Source: JAKBCQ01 sp021807585
Lineage (GTDB): Bacteria > Planctomycetota > Planctomycetia > Isosphaerales > Isosphaeraceae
Assembly (NCBI GenBank): GCA_027325115.1
Contig: DAHWFG010000339.1
Span: 1-9,561, forward strand
Direction: 5' to 3'
DNA: 9,561 nt
This document shows, one piece after another, positions 1 through 7,295 of this stretch; position 1 is the stretch's first letter; every line of letters begins with the position of its first letter. Both the position numbers and the translations under genes were made by a program. The notes beneath the pieces are model-generated. The model worked only from the letters and a program-made list of their open reading frames with translations. It was not told the origin of the DNA and made no database searches.

Positions 1-835
1 ACGGTGTCGGATTGGAGAATCCAGGCGTCGCCGTTCCTCCTCCCGAAACCGTCGGCGAAGAAATCGATTCGGCTTGAATCGACGTGAATTGGTTTGAAAG
101 AGCAGGCGCGACGCTCGCGCCCGCCGATGCCGAGCCTGTCGATCCTGCGCCTGTGGAAATCGGCGACGATGACGAGGCCGACGACGAATTCGCGGCGACT
201 GGACCTTTGGCTGAAGCGGCGACGACGCTCGCCGCGCCGCGCGGGTCGCTCAAAACCTGATTCGCGGTCAGCGATGCCATGATCGCCGACGTGTTCATAC
301 TCGAAGATAAAGGCGCGGGAAGTTGAAGCGGCGTGATCGCTCCGGCGCCCGTTTGTGTCGGCGAATACGACCCTCCGCCGTGGGGCTGCATCGCGGCGCC
401 CCCGCCGGCGTGCGTTTGCGGCGAGGCGTGATAAATGCCGCTCGCCGATGCGTTTGAACGGCTCGGACCTTTGAGGTATTCTTGATAGAGGTTGGGATTG
501 TTTTGATGCGAGACGCGGGCGGGGTGCGTGGTTTGAGGAAGCTTGCCGAGCGATCTCGTCGCCGCCCAATCGTTCGAATTTAACCAGCCTGATCCATTGT
601 CTCGATTGGCGCCGAAGCCGACGAGGCGGAATGTCGCGGCGTTTTCGAGGCCGGCGCGAATGGGAATAAACGAGTGCCGACGATATTGGTTTTGGTTACG
701 TAGTTCGTGTTCGCGTTCGATCGCGAGTTTATGTCGATCGATCTTATGATTCCAGGCGGCCGAAGCGAGGAAAGAAGCCGCGGCGCCCCCTCCGATCGAC
801 CCCGGCGAATCGCTGACGGGAATACGCTCTTTCAT
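1..835 (-). CDS. Unrecognised Ser/Ala/Gly-rich protein, partial (3' end beyond window)
   Basis: The minus-strand frame is open without a stop from the ATG at 835 to base 1 (278 codons), so the gene continues past the left edge. The N-terminus (MKERIPVSDSPGSIGGG) is followed by a short small-residue hydrophobic stretch (AAASFLASAAW, about 18-28) too short and weak to call a signal peptide. Next comes a charged, probably helical segment (about 30-53, KIDRHKLAIEREHEL) and a more ordered-looking part (about 55-125). From about 125 on it is low-complexity Ser/Ala/Gly/Thr/Pro sequence, with an Ala/Ser/Gly run at about 200-245. I recognise no family. The start at 835 has GGAAG eight bases upstream. 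An in-frame ATG at 910 would add 25 residues but lies inside the pentamer repeat and has only repeat purines before it. An in-frame TGA at 937-935 closes the frame upstream. The composition suggests an extended surface or scaffold protein, which is inference. The reading frame is well supported; the function is unknown. Confidence 0.72.
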   Translation of the reverse strand, partial: MKERIPVSDSPGSIGGGAAASFLASAAWNHKIDRHKLAIEREHELRNQNQYRRHSFIPIRAGLENAATFRLVGFGANRDNGSGWLNSNDWAATRSLGKLPQTTHPARVSHQNNPNLYQEYLKGPSRSNASASGIYHASPQTHAGGGAAMQPHGGGSYSPTQTGAGAITPLQLPAPLSSSMNTSAIMASLTANQVLSDPRGAASVVAASAKGPVAANSSSASSSSPISTGAGSTGSASAGASVAPALSNQFTSIQAESISSPTVSGGGTATPGFSNPTP

Positions 836-890
836 CGCGATCACTTCCGATTGGAACGCGCACAACGATCTCTTTCGACGTAATGTACCG

Positions 891-925
891 CTCGTATCGT
901 CTCGTCTCATCTCGTCTCGTCTCGT
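891..925. repeat. Pentanucleotide tandem repeat (CTCGT)7
   Basis: Seven consecutive 5-base units: ctcgt, atcgt, ctcgt, ctcat, ctcgt, ctcgt, ctcgt. Five are exact and two carry one mismatch; read on the minus strand the unit is ACGAG. The tract lies 56 bases upstream of the favoured start (835) of the left-edge gene. The variant unit ctcat creates the alternative in-frame ATG at 910. Units of five bases shift the frame when gained or lost. Confidence 0.9.
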
Positions 926-1975
926 GATGCGCGCTCATGTGTTCCATCCCCAATCAAGTTGCCGGCGTAACTGGGAGAGAGCAGCCGAACGGTTTGGAGC
1001 GCAATGGGTCAAATATTGTGGTTAACCCGAACACGGGGAATGAACCTCGCGCCGACCCGTATTGTGCAGGACCCAAACCAAACCTGAGGACGACGCGGGG
1101 GGGATGTGGGGGGAACTTCGCCGAGTCTCGATCGATCGCAGTGATCTTCATCAAGTGCCGAAAGCAAGTCGATCAATCTAGATGTTGAATGATAACGACG
1201 GCGCATTCGGATTGCAAGACCCGTTTTCCTGTTTTCTCGATTTTTTTGAGGAGGGTTCGGGATGCGCGAAATGGATTGTTTTTCGCTGTTTCGGCGTCGA
1301 CGTGTCGAAAAGGATCGCGCGTGACATGATCGGAGCGCCGAGATCGCGTTGATGATTTGGAAACACAGGAGCGAATACGACGACCCGGATAAGGACGCGC
1401 GCCCGTCGCCGGCCTGTCTATTGATAATTTATCATTATCTTAAAAATAAAAATAGTAGCTAATAATACTCTCGCATTTACGAAAAAATTGCCATTTATTA
1501 TATAATTTGAAATATCAGCAATATAACATAGATATAAGATAATTATAAAAATCGCATATCATCTTTCAAGAGACACGACGGATTTAAGACGGTAATATGG
1601 GCGCTCGATCCGAATACCGGCCGGGAGAATCTCGAAGCGAGACGCTTCCGGCGATCTCCGTGAAATCGGCGATTATTCCGAAGATGACGGCGGACAAAAT
1701 GACGGCGGTGCGCCGGAATCCGCGAAGCGGCCAAGCGGTTTGCTTTTATAATCAAAGATGCGGGCTCAGAAAATATAATCCAAAAATAATAATGCCAATT
1801 ATAAATATTAAATTAATTAATGTATATATTAAGATTTAGATCAAGCATGACGCGTTCGACTTTGTCTATTCGAGGCGAAATCGACGAATCGGGAGGATCG
1901 GGCCGGCGTGCGATCGATCGGATTCACGTTAAGGAACGGCTCCGAATGGGCGCGCGACTATGAGAGACGAACGGT
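926..1975. other. Gene-poor region of about 1 kb with two AT-rich stretches
   Basis: No convincing gene is visible. 926-1410 is GC-rich with only short overlapping frames; the longest unlisted one is 56 codons on the plus strand (1182-1352) with no ribosome binding site. 1420-1560 is strongly AT-rich, 1590-1740 returns to GC-rich, and 1741-1845 is AT-rich again. In the GC-rich island a minus-strand frame of 53 codons (1745-1584) reads like a membrane segment plus tail but has no ATG or GTG start, so it may be a gene remnant. Two G runs, of seven and six bases, lie near 1098-1112. I see no RNA gene, terminator or mobile element. The AT-rich parts could hold promoters, but no -35/-10 pair is convincing. 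Confidence 0.55.
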
Positions 1976-3541
1976 TTAATGATCTTTTTCGGGTCGATAA
2001 ACGGGGATTGCGAACGAAGTGGGCGATTCGGGTTGGGCGTTTCCTTCTTCGAGGACCCAGCTTGCGACAAAATCATCAACCTGGGCGGTTTCGAGCGCCG
2101 GGATCCGCGGTTTGATGTGAAAGAGGAACACGAGCGGACCGACCTGAAGTTGATCGCCGTTTCTCGCTTCAATCTCTTGAGCGTGCAGCACGTTTCCGTT
2201 GATGACCGTACCGTTGACCGCGCCGAGATCGCGTACGAACACCTTGCCGTCTCGTTGTTCAATTTTTGTGTGGATTCGGCTGATGGAATCGCTGTTGGGC
2301 CTCAATTGGCAACGAGGATCGCGGCCGATAACGAATCGATTCGTGAGAATTTCGACGATTTGACCTTTCGATTTACCGACGAGGACTTCGAGTCCGACCG
2401 CGAGAGCCGGGGGGCTTGCGGGGTCGCTCGTGTTCGCCGTAATGCGTACCGCCGAACCCGATGTCGTCGACTGAGGATTGGCGATGGTCTTGGGTTGAGC
2501 GGGGGGTTGAACCGGCGTCGCGATCCCTGGTCGAACCGACGCCGCGATGCGGACGGCGGCTTCGGCATTCGCCGAGGCGCCCGTCGCGGGGGATGGAGCG
2601 GGATTCGGTCGCGCCGGTTCGGTTTTGGGGATCGGCTTCGAGGTTGGAGGGGAGAGGAAGGGATCAACCTTGGCGGATGCGTTCTTTGGAACGAGCGCGA
2701 GGTCGTCGAGTTCGAGCTGCGATTTCTCGGGCCAGTCGGAATCGATCGCATTCCATTCATCGGAATAGATTTCGATCCGTTTTCGCGCGGTCGCCTGAAA
2801 GATCTCGACGGCGAGCGGTCGAAGTTTGCACACTTTGAGCATTCCGCCCCGGTCGACACAATGACGATGGGCGTCGATCACCGCGGAAACCGCCTGAATT
2901 GAAATCCGTTCGATGTTTTTAAAATTCAATACGATCCGTTCGCGGCCGCCGTCGATGAGAGCGAAAAGTTCCTGCGCGATTGCGGCGACGACTTCGTCTT
3001 CGACGATCGCTTTTCCTTTGGAGAGGAGTTCGACAAGTGTGATTCCCTCGCATTCTCCGAGACGTAGGTGGCCGAGTTCGGGAGCGGCGATCTTGCGATG
3101 CGTGATCTGATCGAGCAGGTGGCGAGCGATCTGGGTGGCGGGTGAATCGGGGACTGAATCGGTGATGCCGGGTATCGTCATCGGTTGAATCGGCGCCGCC
3201 GCGACGGGTTGAGCCGCGATGGGATCGACCGGGGCGGAATAAGCCGAGCCTGCGAGCTTCGCGACCAAGAACCGCGCCGTTCCCAATTTAAGCCGATCGC
3301 CGTCGTGGAGTTCGGTCGAGCTGACGAGTTGATGATTGACCGAGGTTCCGTGCGTCGTTTCCAGATCTTCGACGATCGCGCGATCTCCCTTGATCATAAT
3401 CCGACAGTGGCGATCGGCGACGAGTTCATCGTCAAGCCGGAGATGGCACGACGGCGAGCGGCCGATGAGGAATTCGGGCGCCACGACCGTCACCTCTTCG
3501 CCCGATTTCGAACCCGATTTGTGGATCAGTTTGTAAATCAT
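1976..3541 (-). CDS. FHA-STAS-FHA domain signalling protein (521 aa)
   Basis: Three domains are readable. FHA1 (about 1-96) has IGRSPSCHLRL at 26-36, ADRHC at 42-46 and THGTSVN at 63-69. A STAS domain (about 158-268) has the usual order: strand LNFKNIERIS at 205-214, a helix through AVSAVIDAHRHC, then GGMLKVCKLRPLAVEIF at 232-248. A disordered Pro/Ala/Ser/Thr linker covers about 285-380. FHA2 (about 384-476) has IGRDPRCQLRP at 405-415, SRIH at 421-424 and NGTVING at 443-449. A 45-residue tail follows. FHA domains bind phosphothreonine peptides; STAS domains act in anti-sigma antagonist and partner-switch systems. A cytoplasmic phospho-dependent adaptor is therefore likely, and its partners are unknown. 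No signal peptide or membrane segment is present. FHA1 lacks the usual Ser and Asn of the binding site, FHA2 keeps them, and the STAS phospho-acceptor Ser is replaced. The start is fixed by AGGAGG six bases upstream. The gene is codirectional with the tail-like gene, 289 bases away. Confidence 0.93.
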   Translation of the reverse strand: MIYKLIHKSGSKSGEEVTVVAPEFLIGRSPSCHLRLDDELVADRHCRIMIKGDRAIVEDLETTHGTSVNHQLVSSTELHDGDRLKLGTARFLVAKLAGSAYSAPVDPIAAQPVAAAPIQPMTIPGITDSVPDSPATQIARHLLDQITHRKIAAPELGHLRLGECEGITLVELLSKGKAIVEDEVVAAIAQELFALIDGGRERIVLNFKNIERISIQAVSAVIDAHRHCVDRGGMLKVCKLRPLAVEIFQATARKRIEIYSDEWNAIDSDWPEKSQLELDDLALVPKNASAKVDPFLSPPTSKPIPKTEPARPNPAPSPATGASANAEAAVRIAASVRPGIATPVQPPAQPKTIANPQSTTSGSAVRITANTSDPASPPALAVGLEVLVGKSKGQIVEILTNRFVIGRDPRCQLRPNSDSISRIHTKIEQRDGKVFVRDLGAVNGTVINGNVLHAQEIEARNGDQLQVGPLVFLFHIKPRIPALETAQVDDFVASWVLEEGNAQPESPTSFAIPVYRPEKDH

Positions 3542-3547
3542 GGGGCG

Positions 3548-3553
3548 CCTCCT
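3548..3553 (-). promoter_or_regulatory. Ribosome binding site of the FHA-STAS-FHA gene
   Basis: On the minus strand AGGAGG lies six bases before the ATG at 3541. It is the strongest Shine-Dalgarno sequence in the window and decides the start. A possible promoter lies further up: TTGAAC at 3595-3590, then a TATTAT/TATGGC segment around 3576-3567. No -10 position fits well, so I do not call the promoter separately. Confidence 0.8.
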
Positions 3554-3777
3554 GGGGGTTAGCGGTCGCCATAATAAGCAAAAGCGTGAAGTTCAATGAA
3601 TGCGAGAGGCGTAAGGCGATTCGATGCGCTTGATATTAAAGGTATCGGGCACGATTTACCATACATTTTTTCCGAGGCGGTTGATTTTTCGCGACGCGAC
3701 GTTACGACCTCGGCGTCGCGACGACGATCGGACGCGTTCGAATCGAAGGATCAAGCGATCGGGCGCGCGGACCGGGA

Positions 3778-3810
3778 TGATCACATGATCAAGATCATTA
3801 TAAAAATGAT
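3778..3810. repeat. AT-rich inverted repeats downstream of the tail-like gene
   Basis: TGATCA occurs at 3778-3783 and again at 3786-3791. ATGATC-AA-GATCAT forms an inverted repeat at 3785-3798, and ATCATT-ATAAA-AATGAT forms a 6-bp hairpin at 3794-3810. All lie 20-55 bases past the stop codon of the 1154-residue gene (stop at 3833-3831, minus). The arms are AT-rich and no T run follows in the direction of transcription, so this is not a standard intrinsic terminator. A weak terminator or a protein-binding site are both possible. Confidence 0.4.
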
Positions 3811-3830
3811 TTTGATATTTATAAGGCTCA

Positions 3831-6800
3831 TTAAATAAGAATGATTAAAAATGTTTGCGGCGTGAAGCTCGGCGGGGGCGCCGATCGATCGGCGACGACG
3901 ACGGGGACGGGGAATGTTCCGCTCGCCCAGATCGTACCGCCGCGCGGCGAGTCGGCGAGGAACCAATACGGCAAAGGCCGGCCCTCGGCCCACGCGCCCG
4001 CGGGATCGGCGAAGCGGAGGGGCGATTTGTTGCATGCCGCGCCCGCGACGAACCTAAACGGGTTATATGTCCAATGATCGGGGTTGTTAGGGACGGCGAT
4101 GCGAGCGTAGCCGTTTCCGGAGGGTTCGTGGAGGCCGGCTCCCGAGGCGTCGAGTGGGGTGGAGGATAAGCCGATGTGCCACGTCGTCGGCGGCTCGATC
4201 GTCGTTCCGAGGAGGATTGCGTTGAGGATGAGATCGGCGGCGTGATACGTGAAACCGCCTTGAACCGACGCGCGGTGGACGACCGCGAGCGAGCCCGAGG
4301 GGAAGCGCGGGCCGGGTTGATCGCCGCTTTTAATCGTCACGGGTTCGGCGAGTTTGCCGGCGAGGAACATCGATCCCGTTTGGGGTCGGGCGCCCGTCGC
4401 GAGCATCCAAAAGTGGATCGGCATACTTTGATTCCAGGGGCCGGTCGACTTGGGGAAGCGGATCTCGGCGGTGTTGGAGGAGGCGCCGCGCGTCGCGGGT
4501 TTGAAGGAGACCGGGGCTCGACCGTAACCGCCGCCGTGCGCCAGGGGGACGATCTCGAACGAAAACCCGGTTCCTTTCAAGCCTTCGGGCTCGATCTTGA
4601 CGAGGGGTTGATCGTCGTCGCCCATCGCTCCTTTAAATGTAATGAGGACTTCATTCGAGGAGTTGAACTGATAATTGTTATTTTCAACATGGACGGCGCC
4701 CTCGCCGATCGTCGGGAGCGCCGCGAGAGCCTGAGCGATTCCGCCCGGGGGGGAATTCGCGGCGATCGGCGCGGTCGATTTTCCTTTAAAGGATAGCTTG
4801 AATGTTCCTCCGGTGATTGCGGGATTATTTCGAATGCGAATTTGTTGGATCGAGGGGCTGCTTGTTTCGGTGAACCGGCGGTCGCCGCGGGCGACGTGAT
4901 AGAGCGCGATCAAACCCGCGTGGAGCGGCGCGGCGGGGGTGACGAGGGGATTTGAGGGGGCTTTTCCGAAGAGCCTTCGGATTAAGGAATCGACAAGTGA
5001 ATCGATTAAGACTCCGATGGTGAAGGGCGTCCCCGCGACGCCGATGTAATTCATCGCGTAGGCGGCGGCTTGGTTCGAGCCCGGGACGACGTTGGGGTAA
5101 AGCCCCGTCCATACGGGAGGGTTCACGGTTCCGTGGGTTCCGGAGACGAGACAGCGCCATTCGGCGAATTGTCCTGGCGAAGGGGGAGAGAAGACTTCGT
5201 GCTTGCCGGCCCAGCACGCGCCCCAACGCGGCGGGATTGCTCCCAGGTCGAGGTGTTCGATCCGCGCGGAGCAGCGTCCTCCCGTCGTATCGTCCAAATA
5301 ACCGTAGATACCATTAAAAGCTGATGAGTTGAGGACGCGGATGTTCCAATTGGGGTCTTCGACGCGGATGAGCGAGGCGCCGGTGATCGGACGGACGTAC
5401 GGGTTGATGTTGCCGAGCTCGACGTGTCCCTTGGAGGCGCCGGGGATATTGGCGCCGATCGGCCCCAGCGCCAAAAACGGCGAGCCCGCGGGATTCGTCG
5501 GACCGGGGAGGGGAAGCGTTCCCAAGAACGCTCCGTGAATCTCGACTCGAGACGCGTCGTGGACGCGGATGTTGGCGTCGGTCGGCCAAGATTGGCCCTC
5601 GTTGTCGTCGTTGTAATCGTAGACCAAAAGCGAATTGGGGTTGTTGGAACCGGGAATCATATCTAAAAATATATGATTTCTTACATATCCATAACAATTT
5701 GATATTCTTAATTTATTGATCCGTAAACCCGATCCCGACATGTAGAAGCCGTAGCCGCGTGCGCCGATGATCATTTCGACTTCGTCGAACGCGACGTCGG
5801 CGTTCTGGCCGCAAACGACCGCTGCGCCGGCTTGCAGTTGGAGGTCGCTGAAGCGCATGTAGTATTCGTTGCCGCCGGTGTTCCACATCCGGATCGCGCT
5901 TGTTCCTCCCGAGAGCGAACACCCTCGGACGTAGCAACCCAAGATTTGCGCGACGGCGAGCGCGTCGCCGTAATAATGTCCGACGCCGTGAAGTTGCTGG
6001 CCGTACAGCGAGAGGTTGTAGATCCCCGCTCCTCCCAGATATGCGGATGAATCGATATTGTGGAGGAGGAAACCGACGCCTCCTCCCCCCTGGAACGACG
6101 TCGCGATCTCGTTGGGTAAAGCCCCTCCCTTGGCGACGAGCGGAAGCAGACCCGCGGTCGATTCTCTTGGAGTGAAGAAGGCGTATTCGTCGTTGATCGC
6201 ACCTCCGGTATCGGCGCGGACGATTCCCCCGGCGCCGTCGTCTTTGTAAGTCAAGCGGTTTTCGATGTGGAGACCGCAGAGGACGAAATCGTCGTTCGCG
6301 CGATGAGGATCGACAAGAAGATTATAGACGCATGCAAAGTATCCGATTGAGAACGGCGTGAAAAAACCGCGTGAGAAGGGGACGTGGGGAGTTCCGGGAT
6401 CGGCTTCTCGGAAGTTTGGTTTTTTCGGACCCGATCCCGAATCCATGTACACGACGACGTTGCGATCGAATCGAACGCGGTCGATATCGACCATAATGTA
6501 CAGGCGAATGACGCGATTCGTTTTGGGGAACGGCCAGAGGAGGGTGTGACCGACATTGTCGGCGTCGCGGTAGCGGAATTGGAAAAAGAGATCGGGCGAT
6601 CCTTGGGGGTGATTCATCACTCTTAAAAACCAGGGGAATGCGTCATGTCCTCCGGAAAAGTTGCCGAATCCAATGATTTCGGCGCCTTTAACCCAGGGAT
6701 TTGACGGGGATCCCCCGTTGAACGGGAGGATTGCGACCGAGATGGTGTAGGTACTTCCTTCCCAAAAATCACCGAGACCCGCGGCGCCCCCTGTTTGAAA

Positions 6801-7295
6801 ACCGTCCGAATAAAAGATTGCGCGTTGCAAGCCGCCGAAGGTGCGAATTCCGTAATGTTTCTCGGGTCGGCACGACCGATCGAGAACACCGGCGAGGTTC
6901 ACCCACGTGTCCGCGGCGGGAGTTCCCAGGCTGCGCGCCGCGGCCAACAGCACGAGCGGACCCCCCTGGAAATTCGCCTTGAGCATTGGTCGGGTCGTCG
7001 GCGTGTTCCCCGAGGCTTGCGCGGCCATTTGGGTGTTTGGAACGGGGCCGGTATCCACCCCGTACAAATACTGAGAGTCGTGAAATCCATAAACGGGACC
7101 GTCGCAAACAAACGGTTTTCCAATATTAGGTATAAATATATTTTTTCCAGTGCTGAGTGCGCGGATCATGCCGACGCGGTCGTTCCAATCGAAATCGCGT
7201 CCCGCCACCAGATCACCAGCGGTTGGAACGAGGCGTCGAGGGGGTTCGGCTTTGGGCCGCTGATTTCCTTTTTGATGGAACATACAAGTATCCAT
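3831..7295 (-). CDS. Phage tail-spike/tail-fibre-like mosaic protein (1154 aa)
   Basis: An unbroken frame with no signal peptide. Residues about 36-75 (DWNDRVGMIRALSTGKNIFI, then PNIGKPF) match the entry of pectate-lyase-like right-handed beta-helices in phage tail spikes. About 130-350 looks like a lectin/LamG-type sandwich: EGSTYTISVAI at 179-189, later FTPFSIGYF and DDFVLCGLHIENRLTY at 336-350. About 400-690 is helix-like sequence with recurring Gly/Asn turns and short hydrophobic strands. From about 762 come two phage tail-fibre modules. Module 1 (about 764-1005) has GGGYGRAPV at 921-929 and FWMLA at 962-966. Module 2 (about 1017-1150) has LILNAILLGT, GNGYARIAV at 1061-1069 and YWFLA at 1110-1114. 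Module 1 is split at about 812-919 by a tail-type repeat domain (GGTFKLSFKGKSTAPIA, ALAALPTIGEGAVHV). Host or glycan binding on a particle or surface is the likely role, by inference. The start ATG at 7295 has no clear ribosome binding site; ATG 7283 is an alternative. Short AT-rich patches with rare codons interrupt the gene. Confidence 0.85.
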   Translation of the reverse strand: MDTCMFHQKGNQRPKAEPPRRLVPTAGDLVAGRDFDWNDRVGMIRALSTGKNIFIPNIGKPFVCDGPVYGFHDSQYLYGVDTGPVPNTQMAAQASGNTPTTRPMLKANFQGGPLVLLAAARSLGTPAADTWVNLAGVLDRSCRPEKHYGIRTFGGLQRAIFYSDGFQTGGAAGLGDFWEGSTYTISVAILPFNGGSPSNPWVKGAEIIGFGNFSGGHDAFPWFLRVMNHPQGSPDLFFQFRYRDADNVGHTLLWPFPKTNRVIRLYIMVDIDRVRFDRNVVVYMDSGSGPKKPNFREADPGTPHVPFSRGFFTPFSIGYFACVYNLLVDPHRANDDFVLCGLHIENRLTYKDDGAGGIVRADTGGAINDEYAFFTPRESTAGLLPLVAKGGALPNEIATSFQGGGGVGFLLHNIDSSAYLGGAGIYNLSLYGQQLHGVGHYYGDALAVAQILGCYVRGCSLSGGTSAIRMWNTGGNEYYMRFSDLQLQAGAAVVCGQNADVAFDEVEMIIGARGYGFYMSGSGLRINKLRISNCYGYVRNHIFLDMIPGSNNPNSLLVYDYNDDNEGQSWPTDANIRVHDASRVEIHGAFLGTLPLPGPTNPAGSPFLALGPIGANIPGASKGHVELGNINPYVRPITGASLIRVEDPNWNIRVLNSSAFNGIYGYLDDTTGGRCSARIEHLDLGAIPPRWGACWAGKHEVFSPPSPGQFAEWRCLVSGTHGTVNPPVWTGLYPNVVPGSNQAAAYAMNYIGVAGTPFTIGVLIDSLVDSLIRRLFGKAPSNPLVTPAAPLHAGLIALYHVARGDRRFTETSSPSIQQIRIRNNPAITGGTFKLSFKGKSTAPIAANSPPGGIAQALAALPTIGEGAVHVENNNYQFNSSNEVLITFKGAMGDDDQPLVKIEPEGLKGTGFSFEIVPLAHGGGYGRAPVSFKPATRGASSNTAEIRFPKSTGPWNQSMPIHFWMLATGARPQTGSMFLAGKLAEPVTIKSGDQPGPRFPSGSLAVVHRASVQGGFTYHAADLILNAILLGTTIEPPTTWHIGLSSTPLDASGAGLHEPSGNGYARIAVPNNPDHWTYNPFRFVAGAACNKSPLRFADPAGAWAEGRPLPYWFLADSPRGGTIWASGTFPVPVVVADRSAPPPSFTPQTFLIILI

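Noticed and set aside
744..953. Minus-strand frame of 69 codons starting at 953
   Set aside because: It overlaps the left-edge gene in another frame and is Arg-rich because it translates the pentamer repeat; the frame starting at 835 is open for 278 codons.
1182..1352. Plus-strand frame of 56 codons (MLNDNDGAFGLQDPFSCFLD and onward)
   Set aside because: It has no ribosome binding site, a stop directly before the ATG, and no GC bias at third positions.
1597..1839. Plus-strand frame of 80 codons in the gap
   Set aside because: It runs from GC-rich into AT-rich DNA with an abrupt change in composition, and has no ribosome binding site or family resemblance.
1979..2902. Plus-strand frame of 307 codons opposite the FHA-STAS-FHA gene
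   Set aside because: It mirrors a gene with clear domains on the other strand; its product is Arg/Gly-rich without recognisable domains.
3596..3838. Plus-strand frame of 80 codons between the two minus-strand genes
   Set aside because: Its tail is a translation of the AT-rich inverted repeats and it has no ribosome binding site.
4176..4796. Plus-strand frame of 206 codons opposite the tail-like gene
   Set aside because: Antisense to conserved tail-fibre modules; composition is typical of a GC-rich shadow frame.
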